Positions 30,138-39,487 of a DNA stretch of 64,000 bases are shown piece by piece. Positions within the stretch are counted from its first letter, which is position 1; each line of letters opens with the position of its first letter. A program made the position numbers and the translations under genes. The notes beneath the pieces were generated by a model. That model was given only the letters and a program-made list of their open reading frames with translations. It searched no databases and was not told the DNA's origin. Location: assembly GCF_947503795.1 (NCBI RefSeq), contig NZ_CANNEZ010000001.1:115001-179000 (forward strand), given 5' to 3'. Origin of the DNA: an uncultured Jannaschia sp. Lineage in GTDB: Bacteria > Pseudomonadota > Alphaproteobacteria > Rhodobacterales > Rhodobacteraceae.

Positions 30138-30584
30138 TCAGGACTGACGCCATGCCAATCCTCGGGCCTTCCATCCATTGAGGCCCCCCCGTCGTCCCAA
30201 CGGATCCAGATCGCCTTCGAACCCCTCGGCCACGTTGATGCATGTCACGGCGCCTCCCTCGTCACCAAGGGCGTCCGCCACGGCCTGGGCCGCCTGCATC
30301 GACCGAGCGCCCGAGCGGCAAATGAAGAGAAGGTGGGATGGCAGTCCCGTGAGCCCTTCCTTCAATGCCGCGACGAACGCGGGGTTGTGGTCCATGTCGG
30401 GCCAGGACTTCCATTCGATGCGAGCGACGTCCTTGTTCAGATCCGACAGGTCGGCCCCTCCCACGAAATCCCACTCGGGTCGGGTCCGAACATCCACAAG
30501 TGTCGCGGCGGTCTCTTTCGATAAGATGTCCCACGCCTCCCGAGGCCCCACCTCGAGGATTTGCGGACCCGCTGCGGTGCCCAT
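30138..30584 (-). CDS. rhodanese-like sulfurtransferase
   Basis: A 148-residue single-domain rhodanese. The active-site loop is CRSGARS with the catalytic Cys89, preceded by the CH2A-like segment TLVDVRTRPEWDFVGG. It transfers sulfane sulfur or acts in a related thiol process; the acceptor is unknown. It lies 38 bases upstream of dnaA on the same strand and could be co-transcribed with it. A possible promoter reads TTGAAG (30649-30654) then an 18-base gap and TATTCC (30625-30630) on the minus strand. The ribosome-binding site is weak (GGGAAC). Confidence 0.9.
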   Translation of the reverse strand: MGTAAGPQILEVGPREAWDILSKETAATLVDVRTRPEWDFVGGADLSDLNKDVARIEWKSWPDMDHNPAFVAALKEGLTGLPSHLLFICRSGARSMQAAQAVADALGDEGGAVTCINVAEGFEGDLDPLGRRGGLNGWKARGLAWRQS

Positions 30585-30729
30585 GCGATGTTCCCACTAG
30601 AGCGATCTGACTCGCTGTATGGAGGGAATATCGTTCGCGCCCGATCCGCTTCAATCGAACGTTGGTCTTGACTCGCCGCTGGGCGGAAAAGAATCTCGAT
30701 CGTGCAGCGCATGTCCATGTCTTTCAAAG

Positions 30730-30760
30730 AAAAAGGGCCCGCCGATCCGGCGCGCCCTTA
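30730..30760 (-). terminator. rho-independent terminator of rpsT
   Basis: On the minus strand GGGCGCGCCG-GAT-CGGCGGGCCC forms a 10-bp stem with one mismatch, flanked by AA and followed by TTTTTCTTT. It lies about 45 bases beyond the rpsT stop. Confidence 0.88.
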
Positions 30761-30802
30761 AATTTCTTGACTGTGTCTCCGGGCATCGCCCGGCAGACGG
30801 AA

Positions 30803-31069
30803 TCAGTTGGCCAGGGCCTTCACGCGGGCCGACAGGCGGGACACCTTACGGGCGGCCGTGTTCTTGTGGAACACACCCTTGGTGACGCCGCGCATCAGCT
30901 CGGGCTGGGCGGCCTTCAGGGCCTCGGCGGCGGCGGCCTGGTCGCCGGAGGCGATGGCCTCCTCGACGCGGCGGAGATAGGTGCGGATGCGCGAGCGACG
31001 CGCCTTGTTGACGGCGAATCGCGCCTCGTTCTGACGAGCGCGCTTCTTGGCCTGGGGCGAATTTGCCAT
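30803..31069 (-). CDS. rpsT: 30S ribosomal protein S20
   Basis: An 88-residue basic protein beginning [20 protein letters not shown], with the conserved helix ending [20 protein letters not shown]. This is S20, which binds 16S rRNA early in 30S assembly. It is a single-gene transcript with its own terminator and a candidate promoter about 125 bases upstream. rpsT next to dnaA is a recurring arrangement in Rhodobacteraceae. Confidence 0.98.
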   Translation of the reverse strand: MANSPQAKKRARQNEARFAVNKARRSRIRTYLRRVEEAIASGDQAAAAEALKAAQPELMRGVTKGVFHKNTAARKVSRLSARVKALAN

Positions 31070-31193
31070 GATGATCGGTCCTTCGGATCGGGTTCGTGTT
31101 CAGTCGCGCGAAGGCCCGATCCGGTCGGGGGACGGCGGGCGCCCCCATGGATCTCGATCCGGCCAAAGCGGGCCTCACACGCATATGAGACGC

Positions 31194-31222
31194 GCTCTAG
31201 AGCGCCGGAACGGGGACGTCAA
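31194..31222 (-). promoter_or_regulatory. candidate sigma-70 promoter of rpsT
   Basis: On the minus strand TTGACG (31217-31222) is followed after exactly 17 bases by TAGAGC (31194-31199). The -35 is near consensus and the -10 weaker. It would give a leader of roughly 120 bases before rpsT. Confidence 0.45.
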
Positions 31223-31300
31223 CAGTACGTCAGTCGTCCGCTGCCGTCCTCGACGCGGCGACGGCGACCGCTTGGCCCGACCGGACCCGAGGGCTCCCGG

Positions 31301-32077
31301 TCAGCGGTCGCGGAACTGCGGCTCGCGCTTTTCGACGAAGGCGGTCATGCCTTCGGTCTGGTCCTCTGTCGCAAAGAGCGCGTGGAAGAGCCGCTTCTCG
31401 AACAACAGCCCCTCGGCCAGCCCGACCTCCTGGCTGCGGTTCACCGCCTCCTTGATGGCGGTGACGGTGATCATGGACTTCTCGGCGATCTTGCCCGCCG
31501 CCGCGAGCGCTTCGTCCAAAAGCTTCTTGGCGGGCACGACCCGGCTGACAAGGCCCGATTTCTCGGCCTCGGCGGCATCCATGAAGCGGCCGGTCAGATG
31601 CATGTCCATGGACTTGGCCTTTCCCACCGCCCGCGTCAGGCGCTGGGTGCCGCCGATGCCCGCGACCACGCCGAGATTGACCTCGGGCTGGCCGAACTTC
31701 GCGGTGTCGGCGGCGATGATGAAGTCGCACATCATCGCCAGCTCGCAGCCGCCGCCGAGCGCATAACCCGACACCGCGGCGATGATCGGCTTGCGGACTC
31801 GCAGGAACTGCTCGACCTCGGGCCCGAAGAGATCGCCCATGAAGACGTCGGTGAAGGATTTCTCGGACATCTCGCGGATGTCGGCGCCGGCGGCGAAGGC
31901 CTTCTCGGAGCCGGTCAGCACGATGCAGCGCACCTGCTTGTCGTCCTGCGCCGATTTCAACGCGCGGGACAGCTCGCCCAGCAGCTTCGAGTTCAGCGCA
32001 TTCAGCGCGTCGGGCCGGTCGAGCCGGATCAGGGCGACGTGATTGCTCACATCCACGTTCAACGTCTCGTAACCCAT
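31301..32077 (-). CDS. enoyl-CoA hydratase (crotonase family)
   Basis: A 258-residue crotonase. Oxyanion-hole segments are [11 protein letters not shown] and [16 protein letters not shown]. The two catalytic glutamates are seen in GGGCELAM and [12 protein letters not shown]. It hydrates trans-2-enoyl-CoA in beta-oxidation, and the length is standard. The crotonase pattern does not set the chain-length preference. It lies 61 bases downstream of mutM on the same strand. Confidence 0.93.
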   Translation of the reverse strand: MGYETLNVDVSNHVALIRLDRPDALNALNSKLLGELSRALKSAQDDKQVRCIVLTGSEKAFAAGADIREMSEKSFTDVFMGDLFGPEVEQFLRVRKPIIAAVSGYALGGGCELAMMCDFIIAADTAKFGQPEVNLGVVAGIGGTQRLTRAVGKAKSMDMHLTGRFMDAAEAEKSGLVSRVVPAKKLLDEALAAAGKIAEKSMITVTAIKEAVNRSQEVGLAEGLLFEKRLFHALFATEDQTEGMTAFVEKREPQFRDR

Positions 32078-32139
32078 TTTCGCCGCTCCGCATGGTGCTT
32101 GGGATGTCAGGCCTGCCCGATGGCCCGACGCGGTTCAAG

Positions 32140-32988
32140 TCATCTCTGGCAACGCGGGCAGTGGAACGTCGAGCGTCCGGCCTGAACGATCCGCCGAATT
32201 GTCCCATCGCAGCCGGGCGTCGGGCAAGGCGCGCCTTCGCGGTCATAGACCCGGAACCCGTGCTGGAAATAGCCCAGCGTGCCGTCCGCCTGCCGGTGGT
32301 CGCGCAGGCTCGACCCGCCCGCCGCGATCGCTTCGGCCAGCACGTCGCGGATGATCGGGACCAGCCGCGCGACGCGCGGGGCGGCGATGCGTCGCGCCTT
32401 GCGGGTCGGCGCGATGCCGGCCCGGTGCAGCGCCTCGCAGACATAGATATTGCCCAGGCCCGCGACGACGCGCTGGTCGAGCAGCGCGGATTTGATCGGT
32501 GTGTTCTTCGCAGCCAGTGCGTCGATCAGATGCGCCTCGTGGAACCCGTTTCCCATCGGTTCGGGCCCCATCCGCGCGAAATGGGCATGGGTCTCGAGCG
32601 CATCCGTCGCCGCGAGATCCATGAAGCCGAAGCGCCGCGCGTCGTTGAAGGTCACCCGGTGCCCGTCGGTGTGGAACACGACGTGGTCGTGCTGCGGCAG
32701 CCAGCCCGCATCGCGGTGGAAGTTGCCATGTTGCGCATCGTCGACGACCATCCGCCCGGACATGCCCAGATGCACGATCAGCGTCTCGCCCGTGTCGAGA
32801 TGGAGGAGCAGGTATTTCGAGCGCCGCCCCAGCGCGGTCACGGTCGCACCCTGCAACCGCTCGGCCATGCGCTCGGGGAACGGCCAGCGCAGATCGGGCC
32901 GGTTGACGTCGATCCGGGTCAGGCGCGCGCCCTCGAGCGCGGGCGTCAGGCCGCGGCGTACCGTCTCGACTTCGGGAAGTTCCGGCAT
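32140..32988 (-). CDS. mutM: formamidopyrimidine-DNA glycosylase (Fpg/MutM)
   Basis: A 282-residue DNA repair glycosylase that removes 8-oxoguanine and formamidopyrimidines. The mature enzyme must begin [13 protein letters not shown], whose Pro2 and Glu3 are catalytic, which fixes the start at 32988. The helix-two-turn-helix is around [13 protein letters not shown], and the zinc finger at the C-terminus has CPTPGCDG and CPRCQR. It is divergent from ubiE, a common arrangement in alphaproteobacteria. Confidence 0.97.
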   Translation of the reverse strand: MPELPEVETVRRGLTPALEGARLTRIDVNRPDLRWPFPERMAERLQGATVTALGRRSKYLLLHLDTGETLIVHLGMSGRMVVDDAQHGNFHRDAGWLPQHDHVVFHTDGHRVTFNDARRFGFMDLAATDALETHAHFARMGPEPMGNGFHEAHLIDALAAKNTPIKSALLDQRVVAGLGNIYVCEALHRAGIAPTRKARRIAAPRVARLVPIIRDVLAEAIAAGGSSLRDHRQADGTLGYFQHGFRVYDREGAPCPTPGCDGTIRRIVQAGRSTFHCPRCQR

Positions 32989-32995
32989 GGTGCCC

Positions 32996-33023
32996 TTTCG
33001 GTCGGGGCCTCGCGCCCTATAAG
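32996..33023 (+). promoter_or_regulatory. candidate promoter of ubiE-ubiB
   Basis: TTTCGG (32996-33001) and TATAAG (33018-33023) are 16 bases apart in the mutM/ubiE divergent gap. Transcription would begin at about 33030, after the first possible ubiE ATG (33026) and before the second (33053), which favours the second as start. Confidence 0.4.
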
Positions 33024-33052
33024 TCATGCCGAGACATGAGGACGCCCGCCCG

Positions 33053-33799
33053 ATGACGCAAGACACCCCCAAGACCACCCATTTCGGCTTCGAGGATATC
33101 CCCGAGGGCGAGAAGGCGGGCCGCGTCCACGGCGTATTCACTAACGTGGCCTCGAAATACGACGTGATGAACGACGCGATGTCGATGGGCATTCACCGCG
33201 TCTGGAAGGACGCGATGATGGACTGGCTGGCGCCGCGCCCCGGCCAGCGCCTGCTGGACGTGGCCGGCGGGACCGGGGACATCGCCTTCCGCTTCCTCGA
33301 CCGCGCGCCGGGCGCGTCGGCGGTGGTCTGCGACATGACCGAGGGCATGCTGGTCGCCGGGCGCGGCCGTGCCGAGGCCGAGGGCGCGGCCATCGACTGG
33401 GTGGCGGGCGACGCGATGGCGCTGCCGTTCGAGGACGGACGCTTCGATGTCTACACGATCAGCTTCGGCATTCGGAACGTCACGCGCATCCCCGATGCCC
33501 TGACCGAGGCCTACCGCGTGCTGCGGCCCGGTGGACGGCTGATGGTGCTCGAATTCTCGCAACTGCCCAACCCGTTGATGCAGAAGGTCTATGACCTCTA
33601 CTCGTTCAACGTCATCCCGCGCATGGGGCAGGCGATCGCCGGGGATCGCGACTCCTATCAGTATCTCGTCGAATCGATCCGAAGGTTCCCCGATCAGGAT
33701 CGCTTCGCCGGGATGATCGCGGAGGCGGGTTTCGGCAACGTGGCGTATCGCAACCTGTCTTTCGGGATCGCGGCGCTGCATTCCGGCTGGAAGCTGTAG
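33053..33799 (+). CDS. ubiE: ubiquinone/menaquinone C-methyltransferase UbiE
   Basis: A 248-residue SAM-dependent methyltransferase of the quinone pathway. The family pattern is [18 protein letters not shown] near the start, the SAM site [15 protein letters not shown], and the C-terminal signature [15 protein letters not shown]. It adds the C-2 methyl group in ubiquinone synthesis. I choose the ATG at 33053; the one at 33026 adds nine residues and may be upstream of the transcript start. ubiB follows 13 bases later. Confidence 0.96.
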   Translation: MTQDTPKTTHFGFEDIPEGEKAGRVHGVFTNVASKYDVMNDAMSMGIHRVWKDAMMDWLAPRPGQRLLDVAGGTGDIAFRFLDRAPGASAVVCDMTEGMLVAGRGRAEAEGAAIDWVAGDAMALPFEDGRFDVYTISFGIRNVTRIPDALTEAYRVLRPGGRLMVLEFSQLPNPLMQKVYDLYSFNVIPRMGQAIAGDRDSYQYLVESIRRFPDQDRFAGMIAEAGFGNVAYRNLSFGIAALHSGWKL

Positions 33800-33812
33800 G
33801 TCCGACCCGGCA

Positions 33813-35342
33813 ATGCGAGGTCCCCACAACATCTGGCGCCTGATCCGCACGGCGGGCACGTTCGAGCGGACGGGCGCGATGGCGGTCGTGCTCGATCAGG
33901 TCGAGGCGCCGCGCGGCCTCCGGATCGCGGCGCGCGTGCTCGGCTGGCCCTTCCGCTGGCTGGGATACGAGGGCGATCCCGCGCTCCCGCCGGTGACTCG
34001 CGCGATCACGGCGCTGGGTCCGAGCTACATCAAGCTGGGCCAGATCCTATCGACCCGGCCTGACTTCGTGGGCTCCGATCTCGCGGTGCAATTGCGCGTC
34101 CTGCAGGACAAGCTGCCGCCTTTTCCGACATCCGAGGCGCGCGCCATGGTCGAGCGCGATCTCGGCCTGCCGCTCGATGCGATGTTCTCGAGCTTTTCCG
34201 AGCCGGTCGCCGCCGCATCGATCGCGCAGGTCCATGAGGCGCGGCTCGTCTCGGACGGGCGCCGCGTCGCCGTGAAGGTGCTGCGGCCGGGAATCGCGCG
34301 CGCCTTTCGCCGCGACATCGACGCGTTCTACTTCGGTGCGCGGATGGTCGAGCTCCTCTCGCCGGGTGCGCGGCGCCTGCGCCCGATGGACGTGATCGCG
34401 CATTTCGACGCGACCGTGCAGCAGGAGCTGGATCTGCGCACCGAGGCGGCCGCGGCGGGCGAGTTCGCGGCCAACACCGCGCGCGACGACGGGTTCTCGG
34501 TGCCGCAGGTCGAATGGGGTCTCTCCGGCCGCGCCGTCCTGACGCTCGACTGGGCCGAAGGCATCCACATGGCCGATCTCGACGCGCTCGATGCGGCTGG
34601 GCACGACCGCGCCGAGCTGTCGCAACGGGTCATCGCGATGTTCCTGCGGCATGCGCTGCGCGACGGGTATTTCCACGCCGACATGCACCAGGGGAACCTG
34701 AAGGTGGCGCCCGGCGGTGACATCGTGGCCGTCGATTTCGGGATCATGGGGCGGCTCGACGAGTACACGCGCCGGGTCTACGCCGAGATCCTGATGGGGT
34801 TCATCCGCAAGGACTACCGCCGCGTGGCCGAAGTTCACTTCGAGGCGGGATACGTGCCGGCCGATCGCGATGTCGACCTCTTCGCGCAGGCGCTGCGCTC
34901 GGTGGGCGAGCCGATCTTCGGCATGGACGCCTCCCGTATCTCGATGGGGCGGCTGCTCGCCTATCTCTTCGAGGTGACCGAGCGGTTCGGTATGGAGACG
35001 CGGACCGAACTGATCCTGCTGCAACGCACGATGGTCGTGGTCGAGGGCGTGGCGCGGACGCTGAACCCGCATATGAACCTCTGGACGGCCGCCGGACCGG
35101 AAGTCGAGCGCTATATCCGCGAAAATCTCGGACCCCGGGCCTTTGCGCGCGACCTCGCGCGCACCGCGCGGGTCCTCGCGCGATTCGGGCCGCATCTGCC
35201 GACGGCCGTCGAGGCGGCGCTGCGACGGCCGGACCGCACGGTCGTCGTCGATGCGCGCCGTTCGCACCGCTCGCCCGTAGTCTGGTTCCTTGCCGGGGCC
35301 GCCGTCGCAGTCGGCGCCGTCGCACTCGGCGCAATGCTCTAG
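33813..35342 (+). CDS. ubiB: ubiquinone biosynthesis protein UbiB (ADCK-type kinase-like)
   Basis: A 509-residue atypical kinase of the ABC1/ADCK family. The signature KxGQ helix is SYIKLGQILSTRPDF, the Ala-rich loop AAASIAQVHEA, the lysine is in VAVKVLRPG, the catalytic loop is GYFHADMHQGN, and DFG is in AVDFGIMG. Two membrane segments lie at the C-terminus (about 488-507). It supports ubiquinone assembly on the inner membrane. It is in an operon with ubiE and converges on the flagellar gene flgD; a short GCCGCC/GGCGGC stem lies in the gap. Confidence 0.95.
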   Translation: MRGPHNIWRLIRTAGTFERTGAMAVVLDQVEAPRGLRIAARVLGWPFRWLGYEGDPALPPVTRAITALGPSYIKLGQILSTRPDFVGSDLAVQLRVLQDKLPPFPTSEARAMVERDLGLPLDAMFSSFSEPVAAASIAQVHEARLVSDGRRVAVKVLRPGIARAFRRDIDAFYFGARMVELLSPGARRLRPMDVIAHFDATVQQELDLRTEAAAAGEFAANTARDDGFSVPQVEWGLSGRAVLTLDWAEGIHMADLDALDAAGHDRAELSQRVIAMFLRHALRDGYFHADMHQGNLKVAPGGDIVAVDFGIMGRLDEYTRRVYAEILMGFIRKDYRRVAEVHFEAGYVPADRDVDLFAQALRSVGEPIFGMDASRISMGRLLAYLFEVTERFGMETRTELILLQRTMVVVEGVARTLNPHMNLWTAAGPEVERYIRENLGPRAFARDLARTARVLARFGPHLPTAVEAALRRPDRTVVVDARRSHRSPVVWFLAGAAVAVGAVALGAML

Positions 35343-35386
35343 GCTCGCTTTGCCGCCCCGCTATTGGCGGCGGCGACCATCCCGGC

Positions 35387-36049
35387 CTAGCCCGCCTGCG
35401 GGCGGCGGATGGCCTCCATGGACGAGGCGGGCAGGCGGATGCCGCCGTCAAGTACCAGCTCGGCGCCCGATGGGCCCAGCACGACCTCCTCGACCCGACC
35501 GTAATGCGACACCGGCATGGCCACGTTTACCTGTTCGCCCGCCGACGATTCGACATGCAGGCGATAGGCACCGTTCGGCAGGGTCTCTCCCCGGCCCGGC
35601 ACGGGCCAGGTCAGCGCGGTCGTGTCCGTCGGGATGGGCCAGCGCCCGGCTTCGGAACCGTCCGGCAGGGACGCGACCAGCGCCGCACGGTCCGCCCCCG
35701 GCGGGACGCTGATGGTGAGATCGGTGGGCGTACCGCCGACCATTACGGGTCCGGCATGCCGGACGTCGAGGCCGATCCACGAGGCGGCGGTACTGGCCTG
35801 GCCCTGGTCCAGGCGCCCGATCATCGTTGTGAGAAGTTCGTTGGTCTGCACCGCCTGTTCGACGTTCGAGAAGGTGGCGAGCTGTGCGGTATAGGCCGTG
35901 CTGTCTGCCGGTTCGAGCGGGTCCTGGTTGCGGATCTGCGCGGTCAGAAGGGTGAGGAACGTGTCGAAATCCGACGCGATCTTGGCCGCGGAACTCGGCG
36001 GGGTGGCGCTGGCGACGGCTGTGCCGGCGATCGGGGTCAGGGCGTCCAT
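35387..36049 (-). CDS. flgD: flagellar hook-capping protein FlgD
   Basis: A 220-residue hook scaffold protein. The conserved N-terminal part is DFDTFLTLLTAQIRNQDPLEP, followed by FSNVEQAVQTNELLTTM. The C-terminal half contains FLIG-like and tudor-like strands around TDLTISVPPG and YRLHVESSAG. FlgD caps the growing hook while FlgE is added. The start is the ATG after AAGGAGCAGAC. It lies 10 bases after fliK on the same strand. Confidence 0.92.
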   Translation of the reverse strand: MDALTPIAGTAVASATPPSSAAKIASDFDTFLTLLTAQIRNQDPLEPADSTAYTAQLATFSNVEQAVQTNELLTTMIGRLDQGQASTAASWIGLDVRHAGPVMVGGTPTDLTISVPPGADRAALVASLPDGSEAGRWPIPTDTTALTWPVPGRGETLPNGAYRLHVESSAGEQVNVAMPVSHYGRVEEVVLGPSGAELVLDGGIRLPASSMEAIRRPQAG

Positions 36050-36059
36050 GTCTGCTCCT

Positions 36060-37466
36060 TCAAAGGCGAATGTCGAGGCGACCGGGTCGAACGGCCTCGG
36101 TTGATGACGGGGTGGGCGTTGGCGCCGCGCCAGTCTCGGCCATGGCGTCATTTTCGGGGGGAGGGGGCCCGTCGGTCCGGTCGCCGCGTCGATCCCAACC
36201 CGCCCCGCCGGTTCCCAAGTCGATCCGGTCGAGCGCGACGCCGTCGCCCAGAAGGCCGCGCTGCAGCCCGTCGATATGGCGCCGCACGAGGTCCATGGTC
36301 TCGGGGCGTTCGACGGTGATGATCATCTGCAACCCGCGCTCCCCCGTCTGCATCACGAGACGCAGCCGCCCAAGCTCGGCCGGGGCCAGTTCCAACTCGG
36401 TGCGCAGCGCGCCGTTCGCGAGCCGCTCGGTCCCGGCCTGAATGTCGGACCGAGTAATCGGGGCCGCAAGCTGGGTGAGCACCTGCGGAAGGTCGCGCAG
36501 CGGCAGATTCAGGGGGCGGCCCGCGCTCGCTTCGATGGAAGCGACCGGTGAGCTATCGACTGCGATCGCGACCGGAGTCGTCGATACGTCCACGAGCGGC
36601 GCCGACATGGGCGGGGCGGGGGTGGTCGGTGCGACGTCCGTAGGCCTTGGCGGGGCGAGGTCGGGCGAGTTGATCTTGTGATGCGATGCCGGCGCGAGCT
36701 TTGGTGGCGGGGTGTCCACCGACATTTTGGATGCGGCGAGCATCGGACCGTCCGGCAGCCCCGTTCGACCGGGGGCCTCGGCGACCGCACTCCGGGCGAG
36801 TGGTAGCCCCAGCCGTGGGTCGAGAGCCCCAGTCTCTGCCTTGGTGCCGGGCGGTTGGATCGGCGTGACCGCGAGAAGGTCATCAGGTCGTTGGCGACGC
36901 ACCCCGACGTCCTTCGGCACGAAGGGGAGAGCGCCATCATCCGAGAGCGTTAAACTCGCGCGGGAGATGGGCGTCCGTTGAGCGACGAGGTCCTTGGGCG
37001 GCAATGCCGCGGCGCCGTCCGCGGCGTCCGTGGGCAGGGTCGGTCCGACCACAGCGCCGGGCGGGGCAGGGCGAGACGTAAGCCCCTCAACCGCGCGTGG
37101 TGCCTCGACCGGCCAAAGGTCGGGAGAGAAGGGCGCGATGCGCGCGGGTCCAGCGGTCGGGGGCGACGGCGGAGCCGTGTCCGGACGAACCTGCAGCGGT
37201 TCGGCCGGGTCGGACACCAGCAGGGCGTCCCCGAAGCCCGCGAGATGGATGTCGGCCAAGGCGGTCTCGGTCGATGATTCGGCGGTCGGGTCGCCGGTCG
37301 CGAGCGCATCTTCGATATCCGCGTCCCCGGTTTCGGGGCCGCCGTCATGCCCTTTCATTTCCACGGCGAGTGCGTCGGCAAACCCGTCTTCTCCGACTGC
37401 CCTCGGCGCGCGCGGCGGGGGCGAGGTTGCGGGCATCTGGGTCGGGATCGGGCTGACTGGCGGCAA
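36060..37466 (-). CDS. fliK: flagellar hook-length control protein FliK
   Basis: A 468-residue protein. The first 330 residues are Pro/Ala/Thr-rich and poorly conserved, as is normal for the FliK ruler. The C-terminal FliK/Flg_hook domain is recognised by ALRTELELAPAELGRLRLVM and MIITVERPETMDLVRRH, about 370-430. It measures hook length and switches export specificity. The start is uncertain: the longest frame begins with TTG (37464-37466) after CGGAG, and ATG at about 37436 is an alternative. It is upstream of flgD. Confidence 0.85.
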   Translation of the reverse strand: MPPVSPIPTQMPATSPPPRAPRAVGEDGFADALAVEMKGHDGGPETGDADIEDALATGDPTAESSTETALADIHLAGFGDALLVSDPAEPLQVRPDTAPPSPPTAGPARIAPFSPDLWPVEAPRAVEGLTSRPAPPGAVVGPTLPTDAADGAAALPPKDLVAQRTPISRASLTLSDDGALPFVPKDVGVRRQRPDDLLAVTPIQPPGTKAETGALDPRLGLPLARSAVAEAPGRTGLPDGPMLAASKMSVDTPPPKLAPASHHKINSPDLAPPRPTDVAPTTPAPPMSAPLVDVSTTPVAIAVDSSPVASIEASAGRPLNLPLRDLPQVLTQLAAPITRSDIQAGTERLANGALRTELELAPAELGRLRLVMQTGERGLQMIITVERPETMDLVRRHIDGLQRGLLGDGVALDRIDLGTGGAGWDRRGDRTDGPPPPENDAMAETGAAPTPTPSSTEAVRPGRLDIRL

Positions 37467-37563
37467 GGCTGCGCTCCGGTTCTGTCGGCGAGAGACCTAG
37501 CGACCGGGCGTTACGGAATCCTTTACCCGGAGATGATCTCTGACCGTCAAAGGAGGCCCGCCG

Positions 37564-37839
37564 ATGACAATTTCGATCACAGCACCGCCCGCCCCGGCGG
37601 ATCGGGTGTCTGCACCGGATCCGTTGCGCGAACAGGCCGTGCAGCTCGAGGCGTTTCTCTTCGCCGAGATGATGCGCGCGTCGGGAACGGGGCCGCCCGG
37701 CGCGTCGGGCGGCAGCGAATCGCAATTCGACAGCTTCCTGCGCCGCGCCCAGGCCGAAGCCGTCGCGGGCAGCGGACAGACCGGGCTGGCCGAGGCGATC
37801 CACCGCGCGATGCTGCGCGGCGCGGGCCGGCCGGGATGA
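37564..37839 (+). CDS. single-domain flagellar rod-binding protein (FlgJ N-terminal type)
   Basis: A 91-residue protein of the FlgJ rod-binding family: LREQAVQLEAFLFAEMMRAS and SQFDSFLRRAQAEAVAGSGQ, then AEAIHRAML. Only the rod-scaffold part of FlgJ is present; the muramidase domain of gammaproteobacterial FlgJ is absent, as usual in alphaproteobacteria. It has a perfect AAAGGAGG ribosome-binding site. It is divergent from fliK-flgD and convergent with a transglycosylase-like lipoprotein gene, which might supply the missing wall-cutting activity; that is only an inference. Confidence 0.85.
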   Translation: MTISITAPPAPADRVSAPDPLREQAVQLEAFLFAEMMRASGTGPPGASGGSESQFDSFLRRAQAEAVAGSGQTGLAEAIHRAMLRGAGRPG

Positions 37840-37858
37840 CGGGGCGCGCGCCGCCGTC

Positions 37859-38452
37859 TCAGCGACAGCGGAGAAGCTGTTGCTGGTAGGTGGCCGCGCG
37901 GGATTCGATCTCGCCGGAAATCCGCATCAGCCACGGCTTCGAGCGATAGGTCCCGCGCCGGAAGCCGGTGCGCCCGTCGTGATAGGCGAGATACTGGTTG
38001 CGCGCGTCCGACAGCGAGATGCCGAGCGATCGGTTCGTCTCGGCCATGTACCAGCCCATGAAGTCGGTCGCGTCGCGGATGTTGTCGCGCCGCGTGCGCC
38101 GGCCGCCTTCCTGCTGCTGGTATTCCTTCCAGGTCGCGTCGAGCGCCTGGGAGTAGCCGAAGGCACTGCTCTGGCGCCCGATCGGAACCACGCCGAGGGC
38201 GAACCGAAGCGGCGTGCGCGCATCCGAGATGAACTTCGATTCCTGATAAATCGTCGCCATCTGGACATGCACGGGCACGCCCCATTTGCGCTCGGCCGCG
38301 CGGAAAGCGCGCAGGTATCCCGGACGCTGGTCGAGAATACGGCATGCGTTGTCGAGGTCGCGCGGCGCGCGACCGTCCCCGCCCGAGCTGCCGCCGCCGC
38401 ACGCGGCCAGAAGCAGCAGACACGCGATCTGCAAGATGATTTTCATGTTCAC
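37859..38452 (-). CDS. lytic-transglycosylase-like lipoprotein
   Basis: A 197-residue predicted lipoprotein. The N-terminus has a lipobox LLLAAC with Cys18. The following domain resembles SLT lysozyme folds: VHVQMATIYQESKFISDART carries the putative catalytic Glu, and SAFGYSQALDATWKEY is like the goose-lysozyme pattern. It probably acts on peptidoglycan from the outer membrane. Two start codons lie close together (MNMKII). Its 3' end is 20 bases from that of the rod-binding gene on the other strand. A precise family name is not certain. Confidence 0.72.
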   Translation of the reverse strand: MNMKIILQIACLLLLAACGGGSSGGDGRAPRDLDNACRILDQRPGYLRAFRAAERKWGVPVHVQMATIYQESKFISDARTPLRFALGVVPIGRQSSAFGYSQALDATWKEYQQQEGGRRTRRDNIRDATDFMGWYMAETNRSLGISLSDARNQYLAYHDGRTGFRRGTYRSKPWLMRISGEIESRAATYQQQLLRCR

Positions 38453-38518
38453 TGCCCGGCTCTTGTTCGTCCGATTTTGCGAGATGATAGCAGGCCCAAC
38501 CCGGTCCTGCCAATCACG

Positions 38519-39400
38519 TCATACGAAAGCGGCGAGGATCAGCGGCAGCGCGGCCACGGACATCAGCGTCGAGACCACCACGAGGCCTGCGACGGGCGGC
38601 GCGTCGGCGCCGTATTTCAGCGCCAGCAGGTAGGAGGACACGGCGACGGGCGTCGCGAGCTGGACGACGAGCACGCCGAGGACGGGGCCCGACAGTCCGA
38701 AGGCGAAGCCGATCCCCAGCGCAAGGCCCGCGCAGATCGCGAGCTTGAGCACCGAGAGCCCGGCCATCGGCCAGAGCCCGGCGGGGCGGATACGTGCGAT
38801 CGCGACGCCGAGCGTCAGCAGCATGAGCGGAATCCCCATCTGTCCGACGAGGCCGATGGCGTTCATCGCGACATCGGGCAAGGTCCAGCCCTGCCAGAGG
38901 AACAGCCCGCCAAGCAGGGTGGCCGCGACCATGGGCTCCTTGAGCGCGCGGACCGGGTTGCCGCCGCCCGCGACGATCCAGATGCCCAGCGTGAATTGCA
39001 GGATGGCGGTTACCGAGAAGACGACCACCGCATAGCCGAGCCCCACATCGCCGAACGCGAAGAGCGCCAGCGGCAGGCCCAGATTGCCCGTGTTTCCGAA
39101 GATCAGCGGCGCCCAGAAGGTCCGCGGCTCGAGCCCGAGCACCGCACAGACGATCCGGAACACGATGACCATCGCGGCATAGACCGCCAAGGTGGCCACG
39201 GTCAGCCGCCCGGCGGAGGCGGCGTCGATCTGCCCCTCGGCCAGGGCGGCGAACACGAGACACGGGACCGCGAGGGTCATCGCCAGTCGCGTCACGAAAG
39301 CCGTGTCGTAGTCATACCCCAGCCGGACCCATGCGAATCCGATTGCGGCGAGTGCGAAGACGGGCGCAACGATCTGCAGGACTGTCAGGACTGATTCCAC
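38519..39400 (-). CDS. AEC-family transporter (auxin efflux carrier type)
   Basis: A 293-residue membrane protein with about ten hydrophobic segments throughout. Typical AEC features are LAVPCLVFAAL, FGNTGNLGLPLALFAFG and a C-terminal block LVVQLATPVAVSSYLLALKY. Members export or move organic acids and related compounds; the substrate here is unknown. It is divergent from hspQ and stands alone as a transcription unit. Confidence 0.87.
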   Translation of the reverse strand: MESVLTVLQIVAPVFALAAIGFAWVRLGYDYDTAFVTRLAMTLAVPCLVFAALAEGQIDAASAGRLTVATLAVYAAMVIVFRIVCAVLGLEPRTFWAPLIFGNTGNLGLPLALFAFGDVGLGYAVVVFSVTAILQFTLGIWIVAGGGNPVRALKEPMVAATLLGGLFLWQGWTLPDVAMNAIGLVGQMGIPLMLLTLGVAIARIRPAGLWPMAGLSVLKLAICAGLALGIGFAFGLSGPVLGVLVVQLATPVAVSSYLLALKYGADAPPVAGLVVVSTLMSVAALPLILAAFV

Positions 39401-39487
39401 AGTGTGTTTCCGCCGAATCGGGGGGTGCGCGATTTACAAGTCCCGCGGGCGCGGTCTAGGAACGGGCAGGGGAAAGGGCAACGCGTC

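Noticed and set aside
30585-30802. Chromosome origin next to dnaA
   Set aside because: No group of DnaA boxes or AT-rich unwinding region is visible; the gap is explained by an rpsT terminator and a candidate rhodanese promoter.
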